Notes under the pieces: generated by a model
The model's input: the letters and a program-made list of their open reading frames with translations, nothing else
Told to the model about the DNA's origin: nothing
Database searches by the model: none
In this document: positions 1-10,454 of the stretch, piece by piece
How the letters are laid out: each line of letters opens with the position of its first letter
Numbering within the stretch: position 1 is the stretch's first letter
Origin: CAVQBP01 sp963782475
GTDB lineage: Bacteria; Bacteroidota; Ignavibacteria; Ignavibacteriales; Ignavibacteriaceae
Direction of reading: 5' to 3'
NCBI GenBank assembly: GCA_963782475.1
Contig: CAWAJW010000015.1
Span: 186,001 to 250,000, forward strand
Length of the DNA stretch: 64,000 bases
Position numbers and translations under genes: made by a program

Positions 1-770
1 AATCAATATGAACATGAAATGGGAATAAAAAAGGATGGAAATGTAGCTTTATTGGGGGGAGGCGGTCCTATGGGGCTTGAATTTATTGATCTATTGCTGC
101 ATAATGAAATAAAACCAAAGTCAATAGTTATGACTGATATTGATCAAAGCAAACTTGATAGGGCAGCACTATTATTTCCTCAAGCTGAGGCTGAAAAATT
201 AGGGATTAAAATATTTTATGTTAATGTAAATCATAAAAATGCTATTCAGGAATTAATGGATTTATCTGTTGGTAAGGGTTATGATGATGTATTTGTTTTG
301 ATACCAAATGCAGCTGTTGTAGAACAATCTTCCATGATACTTGGTTTAGATGGTTGTCTAAACTTTTTTACCGGCCCTACAAATCAGGATTTTAAAGCGC
401 TTTTAATTTTTATAATGTTCATTATTATGGTCACCATGTGATGGGTTCGGTTGGTTCCAATACACAAGATATGCTGGATGCAATAGATATAATTGGTAAA
501 GGAATAATTAATCCGGCAATAATGATTACTCATATCGGGGGATTAGATTCAACAGTGGAAACTATATTAAATCTACCGCAAATACCGGGTGGAAAGAAAT
601 TAATATATACGGGGATCTCTTTACCTTTAACTGCATTGGAAGATTTTGAAGATAAAGGGAAAACAGATCCTTTATTTAACTCGCTTTTCCAAATAATTAG
701 TAAGACAAAAGGACTATGGTCTAAAGAAGCTGAAGATTTTTTACTAAAGCATGCAAAATCTCTTATCTAA
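1..770 (+). pseudogene. Sorbose-1-phosphate reductase-like dehydrogenase, C-terminal part, frameshifted and cut by the window edge
   Basis: The visible part encodes the nucleotide-binding half of a medium-chain zinc-type alcohol dehydrogenase, with a glycine-rich GGGGPMG motif followed by a TDID acidic strand end. The overall pattern resembles L-sorbose-1-phosphate/sugar-phosphate reductases. The reading frame changes near 400: the first frame runs to 441 and the second covers about 400 to 770, and loss of one A after position 396 would explain it. The 5' part lies outside the window. It heads a row of tagatose/amino-sugar catabolic genes, so a role in sugar-phosphate oxidation or reduction is likely. 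Another sugar dehydrogenase of the same fold is possible. Confidence 0.65.
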
Positions 771-835
771 TAAGGTAAGTTAATCCAATAAATTGGAAAA
801 GCTTAAAAATGTTTTAATAATTCTTAGGAATATTT

Positions 836-1060
836 ATGAACAATCTATTAAATCTTATAAACTATGGACAAAGCTATTGGTTGGATAATCTGACCAGAGA
901 AAAAATTAATGACGGCGAATTAAAAAGAAGGGTTTTAACGAAAGATCTTCGCGAAGTTACTACAAATCCGAGTATTTTCAATAAAGCTATTTCTAGTAGC
1001 AACTATTACGATGATCAGATTCTAAATCTGTTTAATAAAGGAAAACAGATTATTAAATAA
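836..1060 (+). pseudogene. tal: Transaldolase N-terminal fragment
   Basis: The 74-residue product matches the start of a bacterial transaldolase, including the TTNPSIFNKAI segment near residue 42. Full transaldolases are several times longer, and the Schiff-base lysine region and the rest of the barrel are absent. The frame ends in TAA just after the second helix, and no continuation is visible in the roughly 50 bases before the next gene. An internal deletion is therefore more likely than a simple frameshift. Transaldolase would link the tagatose-type pathway nearby to the pentose phosphate pathway, but this copy cannot be active. Confidence 0.75.
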
Positions 1061-1126
1061 TCTTATGTAGAAAAGAAACAAAATATTGACTGGTTCAATA
1101 ACTATATTGAATTGAAAGGGATTTTA

Positions 1127-2303
1127 ATGGATAAGAACTTAATATTAAATCAAATAAAAAGTTATAATTCTAATGGGAAGTATACTTCTAAAGAGATACT
1201 GAGCCAGCCTCAATTATGGATTAAGGTTTGGAAATCAGTAAAAGAAGGAAAAGACGAGATCTCAAAGTTCCTATATAACGCTAAAATTAATTCTAACTTA
1301 CACGTTATTCTGACAGGGGCAGGTACTTCAGCTTTCATAGGTGATGTATTGGAAGGATCTTTTCAAAAAGAAACAGGTATAATTACAAAAGCGGTTCCTA
1401 CTACGGATTTGGTAACACATCCTGAATTATATTTTCAGAAAGATAAAGACATATTATTAATCTCCTTTGCCCGTTCAGGAGATAGTCCTGAAAGTGCTAA
1501 AGCAGTCCAATTGGCAGAACAGCTTTCTCACAAGACTTTAAACCTAATAATTACATGTAACCATAAAAGTCTCCTAATTGATGCAGTGAAGGATACCGAA
1601 AACCATGTCGTATTGTTACCACCCGAAGCTCACGATAAGGGTCTTGCGATGACCGCTAGTTTTACATCAATGTTGCTGGCAGGAATTCTTATCTCAAAAA
1701 TAGATCATGTTAAATGAAATAGAATCCGAAGTTACCCTCTTGATTAAATATGGAGAAAAACTATTTAATAACTATATAGATTCTCTAAAACATGTTTCTG
1801 AATTAGAGATTGAAAGAGCAATTTTTTTAGGCTCGGGCATGATGAAAGGAATTGCTAGAGAATCTCACCTAAAACTACAGGAATTAACAGACGGCAGAAT
1901 TATTTGTAAGCACGATTCTTTTCTCGGGTTCAGACATGGTCCTAAGGCTGTTATTAACGAAAATTCATTGATTACATATTTATTTTCTAATAACAAATAT
2001 GTTAATAGATACGAAGTGGATCTGGTTAATGCAATCAATAATGGACGAAAGCCTCGCTTTTCTATTGGTGTAATGGAGAGTAAAATTGAAGATGTGAAAC
2101 TTGAACTAAATATTATTCTGGGTGATGGTAAAAGTAAGTTAAGTGAAGAATTTTTAGCTGTAGTTTCAATTCTACCCGCTCAAATATTAGGTTTTTATAA
2201 ATCAATTCAATTCGGATTAAATCCGGACAGTCCTTCAGAAAGCGGAATGATCCACAGGGTAGTGCAGGGAGTAAATATATATCCTTATGTAAAAGAAAAT
2301 TAA
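1127..2303 (+). pseudogene. agaS: AgaS-type SIS-domain sugar-phosphate isomerase/deaminase, frameshifted
   Basis: Two frames together give the roughly 390 residues expected of AgaS, a two-SIS-domain protein. AgaS family members convert galactosamine-6-phosphate to tagatose-6-phosphate or act as ketose/aldose isomerases. The first SIS domain shows LTGAGTSAFIGD and SFARSGDSPES. The second shows FLGSGMMKGIARES and the substrate-site segment FRHGPKAV. The first frame stops at 1717 and the second is open from about 1707, so one indel near 1700-1717 breaks the gene. ATG at 1127 is preferred over the upstream in-frame TTG at 1112. It sits between the transaldolase fragment and GatZ in one transcription direction. 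Confidence 0.85.
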
Positions 2304-2306
2304 TAA

Positions 2307-3628
2307 ATGATTGCATTTGAAAATAAAATATTATCTATCCTAAAGATGCACAAAGCAGGGGATTTGATAGGAATTACATCCATATGTTCGGTAAACGAAT
2401 ATGTAATTAAAGCTGCAATTTTAAATGCTAAGAAATATTCTAAAATTCTACTGATTGAATCAACATCAAATCAAGTTGATCAATTCGGCGGATATACTGG
2501 AATGATACCCATTAAATTTAGAGAATTGGTTTATAGTATAGCCAAATCCCTTGAATTTCCTGCGGGTAATATAGTTTTAGGGGGTGATCATCTTGGACCA
2601 AATGTTTGGAGTAATCAAGCAGCAAATTATGCAATGGAAAATGCTAAAGAACAAATTAAATCTTACGTAAATGCCGGGTATACTAAAATACACCTTGACA
2701 CAAGCATGAAATGTGATGATGATGGCGATCCGGATTCACCTTTGAATCCTTCGACGGTTGCTGAAAGGGCAGCTGTATTATGTAAGACTGCTGAAGAAGA
2801 AATCAGAAAAAGAACTGATAAAATTGAACTGCCGGTTTATGTAATTGGAACTGATGTGCCGCTGCCTGGCGGTGCAAAGGGGGAAAGCAATTCCATCGAA
2901 ATTACAACCCCTGAAAAAGTTGAGGAAACAATAAATCTTACCAGGCAAGCATTTTTGAATTATGGATTAGAGGATGCATGGAATAGAGTTGTTGCAGTTG
3001 TAGTTCAACCGGGTGTTGAATTTGGAGATCAAAAATATATTTGATTATGTAAGAAATAAAGCTGTTGACTTAAAAACTAAAGATAGAGAATAAAGAAAAT
3101 CTAATATTCGAAGCACATTCTACAGATTTTCAACTTAAAGAATCTTTGAGGAAAATGGTTGAAGATCATTTTGTAATCCTAAAAGTCGGACCTTGGTTAA
3201 CTTATGCATTCAGGGAAGCTGTATTTGCACTTGAAATGATTGAGAAAGAACTTTTTTCAAATAAGAAAGATATTAATCTCTCCAATCTCACAAATGTTTT
3301 AGAATTCGATATGAAACAAAATCCAAAATACTGGAAGAAATATTATCAAGGAAATAATGAAGAAGAAATAAGTCTTAAGAGAAAATACAGCCTTAGTGAT
3401 CGAATAAGATATTATTGGAATGATTATCAGGTTAAAGAAGCATTGGTAAGATTGTTACAAAACCTTTCCGGGCAAGAAACTCCATTAACATTATTAAGTC
3501 AATTTTTACCTGAATCATTTGAGGCTGTTAGAAATAATGAAATTAAAAATAATCCTGAAAATTTAATTATGAATCGGATATCGAAGGTACTTGATAAATA
3601 TAATTATGCAACTATGGGAAGAAATTAA
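2307..3628 (+). pseudogene. gatZ: GatZ/KbaZ-type tagatose-bisphosphate aldolase accessory subunit, frameshifted
   Basis: The product matches the non-catalytic barrel subunit that stabilises the class II tagatose-1,6-bisphosphate aldolase. Visible landmarks are the ESTSNQVDQFGGYTGM segment, GGDHLGPNVW, HLDTSMKCDDD and a GTDVPLPGGA strand. The frame stops at 3044. A middle section (roughly 3035-3090) continues in another frame, and the C-terminal third is open from about 3090 to 3628, so at least two indels are needed. One looks like an extra AT in an ATATAT run near 3042, the other an extra T that creates TAA near 3090. The start follows agaS by three bases. The partner subunit is at 4749. Confidence 0.85.
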
Positions 3629-3771
3629 AAAACTTAGTCCAATATAATTCATAAAAATTATAACAATATTATTATGGAATATGTTTTAGATTCTAATTTT
3701 AAAGTACTTGTAAATTACATTGAGTTAGATTTGTTTATTTTAATTGAAAAAATATAATCAAGAAATTATAA

Positions 3772-4724
3772 ATGAATAAAATATTTGATGTTATTGTAAT
3801 TGGTGAATTAAATGTTGATTTAATTTTGAATAACATAGAATCTTTCCCTGAAATAGGCAAAGAAAAATTAGCAAAAAATATGACGTTAACTTTAGGTAGT
3901 TCTTCTGCCATTTTTGCAAGTAATCTCAGTTCCCTTGGTAGCTAAAGTTGCTTTCTTAGGTAAGATTGGAAATGATTATTTCGGGAAACTAATATTAGAT
4001 AAACTGAATGAAAAAGGTGTGAATGTTTCGTTTATTATTAAAGATTTTAATTTGAATACTGGTGCAACAATTGTCCTAAATTTTGATGAAGACAGGGCAA
4101 TGATTACATATCCGGGTGCAATGAATAATCTAAATATCAATGATATAACCAAAGAAACACTTAAACAGGCAAGACACCTTCATTTTTCTTCTTTTTATCT
4201 GCAGCCTGGACTTAGAAATAGACGTAGACAAAATATTTAAAATGGCAAAAGATTTAAAGCTAACAACTTCCTTTGATATGCAATGGGATCCTGAAGAAAA
4301 ATGGAATCTTGATTATAAAAAGATTTTGCCTTTTGTGGATATATTTTTACCAAATGAAAAAGAGATTCTTCACCTTACTAACGAAAATTCAGTTTCTAAT
4401 GCTCTTGAAAAACTTTCAGGCAAAGCTAATAATATAGTAGTAAAAATGGGGAGTAAAGGATCTCTATTATATAGCAAAGGGAAAACAATTCTTAAAGAAC
4501 CATTCTTAAATACAAATGTAATTGATACTATAGGTGCAGGTGATAGTTTTAATGCAGGATTCATATTCAAATTTATTAACGGTGCCAAACTGGAAGAATG
4601 TCAGGAGTTCGGAAATTTAATTGGTGCAATAAATACAACGGCACCAGGTGGTACGGCTGCTTTCACAAATTATAAAGAAATAATAAAAATTGCTGAAAAG
4701 AAATTTGGGTATAAAATCAAATGA
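3772..4724 (+). pseudogene. PfkB-family sugar kinase, twice frameshifted
   Basis: The gene begins with ATG at 3772 (MNKIFDVIVIGELNVD) and shows the usual PfkB plan. This includes a GG-type substrate loop, a GKIGNDYFG segment, and the C-terminal anion-hole signature DTIGAGDSFNAGF with its catalytic aspartate. Frame one ends in TAA at about 3945, where an inserted T seems to split GSKVAFLGKIG. Frame two runs to 4240, where an extra A shifts the frame, and frame three covers 4242-4724. Given its neighbours it would have phosphorylated tagatose-6-phosphate to the 1,6-bisphosphate. That substrate is inferred from context, not from residues. Confidence 0.8.
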
Positions 4725-4748
4725 AATTGACATTCAAAACTTAAGTTA

Positions 4749-5540
4749 ATGCAGAAGGAAAAAAAGGCTTTGCTGGCAGCCAATTATTATAATTTTGAAA
4801 CATGCAAAGGAATATTATTGGCGGCTAGTGAACTAAAACAACCTGTGATCTTGCAATTGACAAAAAGCTCTATCAATTATATGGGATTGAAAACTGCTGT
4901 TCAAATTGGAAGAACTTTATCAGAAGAATTAGAGGTTGAATCATGGTTACATTTAGATCATTGTGATGAAATTGAACTAATTAGGAAATGTTTAGATATT
5001 GGATTTGATTCTGTCATGATTGATGCTAGTGATAAACCTATAGAGCAAAATATTAAAATGACAAAAGAGGTTGTTAAACTCGCAAAGAGTTATGATGCAA
5101 ATGTTGAAGCGGAACTTGGGAGTGTCCCTAAATTGGGGAAGGAATTGGAAGACGATAAATTCACTGATCCGGATGAGGCTAAGATTTTTGTTGATAAAAC
5201 CGGAGTCAATGCCCTCGCTGTTGCGATAGGTTCAAAGCATGGATTTTACAAAGGTGAACCAAAATTAGATATGGAAAGACTAAAGAAAATTAGACAGTTA
5301 ACAGACGTTAGTTTAGTCCTTCATGGAGGTTCTGGAATCCCTGAGTCATCATTGAAAAAAGCTATCGAGATGGGAATTGTTAAAATTAATGTGGCTACGG
5401 AAACTAAGGATATTTTTACGAGAACTTTAAAAAATGCTTTAATGAAATCCGAAGAAATTGATTTCAGAAAAATTTTTCCTGAAGCAATAATATCGGTTAA
5501 GGAATTGATTATTAGCAAGTTGAAAATAGTTTCTGTTTAA
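4749..5540 (+). CDS. gatY: Class II tagatose/fructose-bisphosphate aldolase (GatY/KbaY type)
   Basis: This is a zinc-dependent class II aldolase that would cleave tagatose-1,6-bisphosphate into glyceraldehyde-3-phosphate and dihydroxyacetone phosphate. Visible motifs are HLDHCD (catalytic Asp and zinc His), EAELGSV, VAIGSKHGFY with a zinc-ligand His, LVLHGGSGIP and KINVATE. At 263 residues it is slightly shorter than the roughly 285 residues usual for GatY/KbaY and starts close to the first strand. It is the only unbroken gene in the left 7 kb. Its GatZ partner at 2307 is frameshifted, so the complex would lack its stabilising subunit unless another copy exists. Fructose-bisphosphate specificity cannot be excluded. 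Confidence 0.85.
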   Translation: MQKEKKALLAANYYNFETCKGILLAASELKQPVILQLTKSSINYMGLKTAVQIGRTLSEELEVESWLHLDHCDEIELIRKCLDIGFDSVMIDASDKPIEQNIKMTKEVVKLAKSYDANVEAELGSVPKLGKELEDDKFTDPDEAKIFVDKTGVNALAVAIGSKHGFYKGEPKLDMERLKKIRQLTDVSLVLHGGSGIPESSLKKAIEMGIVKINVATETKDIFTRTLKNALMKSEEIDFRKIFPEAIISVKELIISKLKIVSV

Positions 5541-5737
5541 TAATAAGAAGGCATTAAGAGGGAATTAAAAATCTAACCGTATAATTTCGAATTTTAAAAT
5601 ATTAAAATAAAGATATCTCTATAATGTAATACCGTTATCAATGGTTAAAATGTCTTCTTGAATCAACAAAAGATAGGGTAAAATCTGACAAACAGCATAG
5701 TTTATAAACTAATCCATAATTTTAATCCGAGGTATTC

Positions 5738-7180
5738 ATGTTCAAAAGATTGGTTTCTAAAATCGTTATTCTGTTCATAGTTTTATTTAGTAGACTTATG
5801 TTTTCTCAAAGTACAGAACAGGACTGGACACGCTTTGCCCGTATTTCTGGCAACGGTCTAAGTTATAATAATATTAACGATATAATGAAAAAAGCAAAAG
5901 AACAAGGTGTTCTAGGTATTGAATTGGATAACGATATAACAGGAAGGTATGACTCTTTTCTTGACCCGACACAAAAACTTGAAGAAATAAAAAAAGCTGC
6001 AGAAGTCTGCTCACAAAATTGGGAACCATGCATTCGTTTATATTGCAGGTTTGGAGTGTATTACAGAAAACTCCGATAAAACAAATCATTCAATGTTTAA
6101 AGATCATCCTGATTGGGTACAAAGAGATATAAATGGTAAACCTGCAGTATTTACTGGTGGTGCATCATTTTGGGTTGAAACAGGGGATGAAGATGTTTGG
6201 ATTAGTCCATACGCTAAAGAATGGCGGGAACGATTTATGGAAATAGTTAGACAAATAACCGCAACCGGAATTGACGGAGTTTATATTGACGTAGCTTATT
6301 GGATGTGGCTTTATGAAGGCTGGGAAAATAGCTGGGCTAGTTTTGATGATTATACAGTAGCAGCTTTTAAGGCAAGAACAGGATTGGATGCCCGGAAAGA
6401 TTTTATTCCGGGTGATTTCAATAATCCTAATTTTTTAAAATGGGTTGATTTTAGAATTCAAACAATTATTGAATTCTTTAAGGAAATTAATGAAAATGTG
6501 AAATCAGTTAATCCTAAATGCCTTACAATTCCGGAAATATCTCCTTCTGTAAATGGTGATGTAGTGAAGTCGGGTGCAGATGCATATGAGATTCATAATT
6601 ATTCAGATGTCATCACTCATGAATTTTATATTAATACTAATACCGGCGCAAAAAGAAATACATTTGATTGGCTTACATATCTTATTGGTGTGAATACTCT
6701 AAGAGCATATGATGAGGAAAAACCTACATGGCTTTTAAGCTATTCATGGGATAAAGAAGAAAACACAGATTCTGATTGATGCAATGAAACTTCTTTCGTG
6801 TACTCAGGTTATGTCAGGAGCTAATTTCTGGGATGCTACCGGGGCATTTGATGGCCGGTTCAAATGACTATCCTACAAGAAAAGAAATATTTAACTGGAT
6901 TAAAGAAAATGAAAATATTCTTTACTCACCTAGAAAACCTATAAATCCGATTGGTGTTTATTTCTCACCATCAACGCGGAACTATTTTGCTGATGAATAC
7001 ATTAGATCTTATTATGGGATACTTCATCTTCTTCTAAACAATCATCTGGAATATCAAGTAGTTACTCCTAGAACATTAAAAGAATTTACCGGAAAAATGT
7101 TTATTCTCCCGGATGTAAGAATTTTAAATGAGGATGAAATAAAAAGTATAAAACAACTATACAGTAAGGGAGTTAATTAA
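5738..7180 (+). pseudogene. Secreted glycosidase-like protein (GHL6/GH42-like), frameshifted
   Basis: The N-terminus has a signal peptide (hydrophobic residues 8-23, then SQSTEQDW). The middle part (6051-6779) reads as a TIM-barrel glycosidase with GIDGVYIDVAYWMW and a PEISPSVNGD segment. The last part (6833-7180) resembles the trimerisation domain of beta-galactosidases (PIGVYFSPSTRNYFADEY). Three frames are needed, with shifts near 6040-6060, 6765-6780 and 6845. After 7180 the frame is lost, and IS-like sequence follows. The protein would have acted outside the cytoplasm on a galactoside-like polymer, in line with the adjacent tagatose-type genes. Family assignment is tentative. Confidence 0.6.
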
Positions 7181-7461
7181 GGTAAAAAAATAATTAGTTT
7201 TTCACTGCCACCGGTTCAGTTTGGAGGAATGATAATTGTATACAAATAGTTGTAGTGGTTCAAGTGGAAATGGACTGTTCGAAAAAATATATAAGTATAT
7301 TTGATTCGCAGCACATACACTTTAGTTAACTTTAAGTGCGCATTATGTCGCTGCACTTCTGCTTTGATACAACATTTTTATTGATGTCTTCGCTTCGCAG
7401 GAGTTCCGCTAAGTTTGTCGATAAAATTAAGATTCTCTGTTCCTTAAACTGCTGCTTGTGG

Positions 7462-8031
7462 CTATGCCGCATTTGCCCTCCAATATTCTTCTCTGTCTAT
7501 GGCAGCTTGCTGTAACTTTTGTTCTCTTTGAGCTATTCGCTCTTCTTGTTTACCTAGAAGAAAATCTTCAGGTGATAAGTAAAATAAAGCACTGTGTAAA
7601 CGAATCCGATTATAGTAGTCAATATACTTTGCAATTATTTTTCTTGCATCTTCAATTGAGATAAAACTGTTTGTGTGAAAACATTCAATCCCTATTGAAC
7701 GATGAAACCTTTCAAGCTTACCATTGCTTTGTGGATATGCTACTGAGGTTCTTATATGTGTAAGCTCTAAAAATTTTATAAATTCCTGGAAGTCTTTTGA
7801 AGTAAATTGTCCACCATTATCAGAGATAATTTTAGCCCTGGCGTCCGGATATTTTTCCTTTGCCCTTTGAATGGTTAGCTCGACATCATATTTAGTCATA
7901 TTTGCTCTTACTTCGTGATGGAGAATGTATCTGGAGTAACCATCCATAACCGAAATAAGAAATAAGAAACTACCCCCGAAATTTAAGAGAAAATAGAAAT
8001 TCAATTCCATTTGCAGAAAGATTAAATTCAC
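7462..8031 (-). mobile_element. IS3-type transposase (OrfB) remnant, N-terminally truncated
   Basis: The 189-residue product contains an rve integrase core with the DDE triad visible as VMDGYSRY, SDNGGQF and KLERFHRSIGIE. It also has the RLHSALFYLSPEDFL ending typical of IS3-family OrfB. A full OrfB is about 280 residues and is preceded by a helix-turn-helix OrfA. Here the DNA-binding part is absent and the first 20 residues look scrambled. No clear terminal inverted repeats were found. The element is probably dead. It lies directly downstream of the broken glycosidase and may have interrupted it. Confidence 0.8.
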
Positions 8032-8656
8032 AAACCTGAAATTGAGAATTTATTTGTATGAAGTAAATCTGAAGTAATAATAGCTAATATGCTTTATAGA
8101 GAAAATATTCCATTCCAGTATGAAGATAAATATGAGTCATTGTATGGGAGGTATAGATTCCTAATATTACATTTGTTGATTCTGCCGGAGAAAAAATATT
8201 AGTTGAACAGATATAATGACCTGGAGTGTTGATAAAACTAGGAAGAAACTGACAATTAAATTCAAAAAAGGTTGTGGTGATTTCGGTACAGGAAATGGTG
8301 TTGAAATTAAAATCAAACCATAAGCAATCTCAGGCTCAATAAAAAAAGATATTAAACTGTCGGTTTCTACAGATATCTAATTTGATATCTTTAGCGGAAT
8401 AAAACCCCTAAGTCTCCCACCCCATCCTCCTAATCTTCTCATTCATCTCTTTTTCAGCACTTCTACTTCACATAAAATTTCATCTTGAGTTATCAATCCT
8501 TTTCTTTCAAGAATCCTAATTTAGCAAATCAATTCTTAAATTTATTTTCACGTCTCTTTAGAAGAAATTCTATCGCCTCTGGTTTGTAAATGAAGCGTGA
8601 ATTTTTGGCCTTTATTACTTCAATAACAAATGGCCTTAATATATTTTGCACATATT
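8032..8656. other. Gene-poor stretch with possible glycosidase 3' remnants
   Basis: No intact gene is visible. A plus-strand stretch near 8215-8325 can encode TWSVDKTRKKLTIKFKKG followed by CGDFGTGNGVEIKIKP. This is beta-rich and could be the displaced C-terminus of the glycosidase at 5738, separated from it by the IS remnant. Otherwise the stretch is AT-rich and unstructured to my eye. Confidence 0.3.
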
Positions 8657-8940
8657 TTACTTTTGGATTAAATCTTCATGTCCTAATAATTCTTTTACTA
8701 CATAAAGGGAAACACCTCTTTGAACTAACATCGAAGCAAAACTATGTCTCAAAGTATGAAAGTGAATTTTATCATCTAGGCCTGCAGTACGAACAGATTT
8801 TTTAAATTTTTTACTTACAAAATCTTCATTGCGCTTCAAAAAAATTGTTTTCCCCTCATTGACATTCTTAAAGAGTTGATTTGTTAAAGTTTCACTGAGT
8901 ATTGAGGAGATAGGAACATTCGGAGTATATGACTCTATTT
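8657..8940 (-). pseudogene. Tyrosine recombinase C-terminal fragment (second copy)
   Basis: Reading on the minus strand, this fragment resembles the C-terminal catalytic half of the recombinase at 9017-10043. It has NEDFVSKKFKKSV, KIHFHTLRHSFAS and VVKELLGHED. The HxLRH box and the following GH are present. The frame stops right after the GHED motif, so the catalytic tyrosine is missing, and nothing upstream encodes the N-terminal domains. It is either a partial duplication or the remnant of a second, related integrase, and points to repeated integration at this site. Confidence 0.75.
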
Positions 8941-9016
8941 AGATATTTTTAATTTGAATAATTTTTAGCCAGTATTTTGATAAAATACTGGCTTAAATAA
9001 TAATTATAATTTTATA

Positions 9017-10043
9017 TTACAATAAATTAACTGCCTCCATTAAATTTTCCTGCTGTAGATGAGAATAAATTTGTGTTGTCTTCAAATCATCATGGCCTAG
9101 CAATTCTTTGACTACAATTAAGCGAGCACCTTTCTGAACCATATTAGAAGCAAATGAATGACGCAATGTATGGAAATGAATTTTATCGTTTAAACCGGCT
9201 GCTCTTACGGATTTTTTAAATTGCTTGCTGATAAAATCTTCATTAAATCTAACACCCTTTACCATTGTGAAAACAAAATCATCGTGGTTTATATCTATGA
9301 TTTTAGGTAGCTGAGATGATAATTTAGGTTTTAAAACCGGATGGAGAGTAATATTTCTTTCTTTTTTACTCTTTGTTAAGAAATCATCTGTGCACTTTAC
9401 AGTGATATTATTATTATTAAAGTTAATCCAGTTCCATTTCATATTTAATATTTCTGCTAAACGCATACCAGTATAAAATCCTGTGTAAAAAATATTTCTG
9501 AGAAATTCTCTATCTGTATTATCAATTATTAACTGAAGCTCCTCTTTAGTAATAAATAGAGGATGATGTTTTGGAATCTTAGGCATCTTAACTTTTTTAA
9601 ATGGATTTAAATCCAAGTAATTCCAATCAACAGCTTTTGAGAATGCAGCTTTTAAAGTACCATAATACAAAGCTGCAGCATATTTTGATTTTGAAAAAAC
9701 TGATACAATAAATTTATCAATTAATCTGATTATTAATTCGGGTTAAGGGGAGATCTTTTGAGAAATTAATAAACTGGTTAAAAGAAAGATTAATTGATTC
9801 CAAATAATGACTGGATTTTGTTTTTGAAACATAATCAAAATATTCATCCTTAAAATATGATATTAGAATATTTGTTTGTTTGGGTTCCTCCTCTTCTATT
9901 TCTGTTTCATCAGGATTGAACGTGGAAAGAAATTTTATTGCTTCTGCCTTAGTAGTTTTTTTCGTTGACTTTTTAGTTCTTTTTCCATTTACGAAATAGA
10001 CTACCTGGTAGTATTTTGAACTTTTGTCTTTTGTTAAGAACAT
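9017..10043 (-). pseudogene. Tyrosine recombinase (phage/ICE-type integrase), one frameshift
   Basis: The start is ATG at 10043 behind a strong AGGAGG. The N-terminal arm-type and SAM-like core-binding region runs to about 9717, where the frame stops after RINNQIN. The catalytic domain continues from about 9715 in another frame, so loss of a single base there breaks the gene. Catalytic residues are visible: Arg in TGMRLAEI, HTLRHSFAS, the His of LGHDDL, and Tyr in QIYSHL near the end. The gene reads away from a tRNA-Thr 3' fragment 90 bases upstream, the usual position for an integrase next to its attachment site. Confidence 0.85.
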
Positions 10044-10065
10044 GATGATATCCTCCTTTTTTGTT

Positions 10066-10085
10066 GTACCTACAAATGTACCTAC
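10066..10085. repeat. GTACCTAC direct repeats, possible integrase arm-type sites
   Basis: GTACCTAC occurs at 10066-10073 and 10078-10085, between the integrase start and the tRNA fragment. A third copy lies at 10249-10256 beyond it. The copies at 10078 and 10249 extend into an imperfect match of about 36 bases ending in ATAACAGG. Short direct repeats beside an attachment core suit integrase arm binding, but the copy outside the tRNA fragment is unexpected for a simple integration. Confidence 0.35.
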
Positions 10086-10131
10086 TTGTACTAAAAAGAA
10101 GGTTTATAACAGGTACGCTTAGGATTCGTGG

Positions 10132-10176
10132 TGATTTGTAATCAGCCGGTCGGCGGTTCAAATCCGTCCGCCAGCT
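10132..10176 (+). tRNA. 3' fragment of tRNA-Thr(UGU), attachment-site remnant
   Basis: The segment contains the anticodon loop TTTGTAA (anticodon TGT at 10137-10139), the 3' anticodon stem, a five-base variable region, the T arm with a TTCAAAT loop and the 3' acceptor strand CGCCAGC plus discriminator T. No D arm or 5' acceptor strand GCTGGCG precedes it, and the match to a tRNA ends abruptly around 10132. This is what remains on the distal side after integration into the 3' end of a tRNA gene. The intact tRNA should lie left of the window. It is not a functional tRNA. Confidence 0.8.
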
Positions 10177-10178
10177 CT

Positions 10179-10216
10179 TAAAAAGCTCGATTTTAATTCA
10201 AAATCGGGCTTTTTTG
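10179..10216 (+). terminator. Rho-independent terminator of the tRNA-Thr locus
   Basis: An inverted repeat pairs AAAAGCTCGATTTT with AAAATCGGGCTTTT around a short AATTC loop and ends in a T run. It lies just after the tRNA fragment and is probably the original tRNA-Thr terminator. Confidence 0.7.
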
Positions 10217-10454
10217 TTTTGGTCGTTTTTGAGAATCCTGATGATTTTGTACCTACATGTACTTTCTTTGAGATATAACAGGATGATTATGAAAATCATT
10301 TAATGATTTACTGCGATGTAGAAAAAATTATCTGTGAAGACTGACATCATGAGAATGGTGAGACGTATAGGCTGTCAGACCGAACAAGTAATTTTTGATA
10401 AGACTATAAATGCTAGGTTTTATTAAAATGAAGGTTTGATTTTATCTATTATAA

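Noticed and set aside
8100..8330. Separate small plus-strand gene
   Set aside because: Only short open stretches without start signals are visible; more likely remnants of the neighbouring glycosidase.
1..10043. Programmed frameshifting as the reason for the many split genes
   Set aside because: The shifts occur at unrelated sequences, several per gene, without slippery-site or pseudoknot pattern, and alongside real truncations.
10100..10176. Complete tRNA-Thr gene
   Set aside because: No 5' acceptor strand or D arm precedes the anticodon stem; only the 3' half is present.
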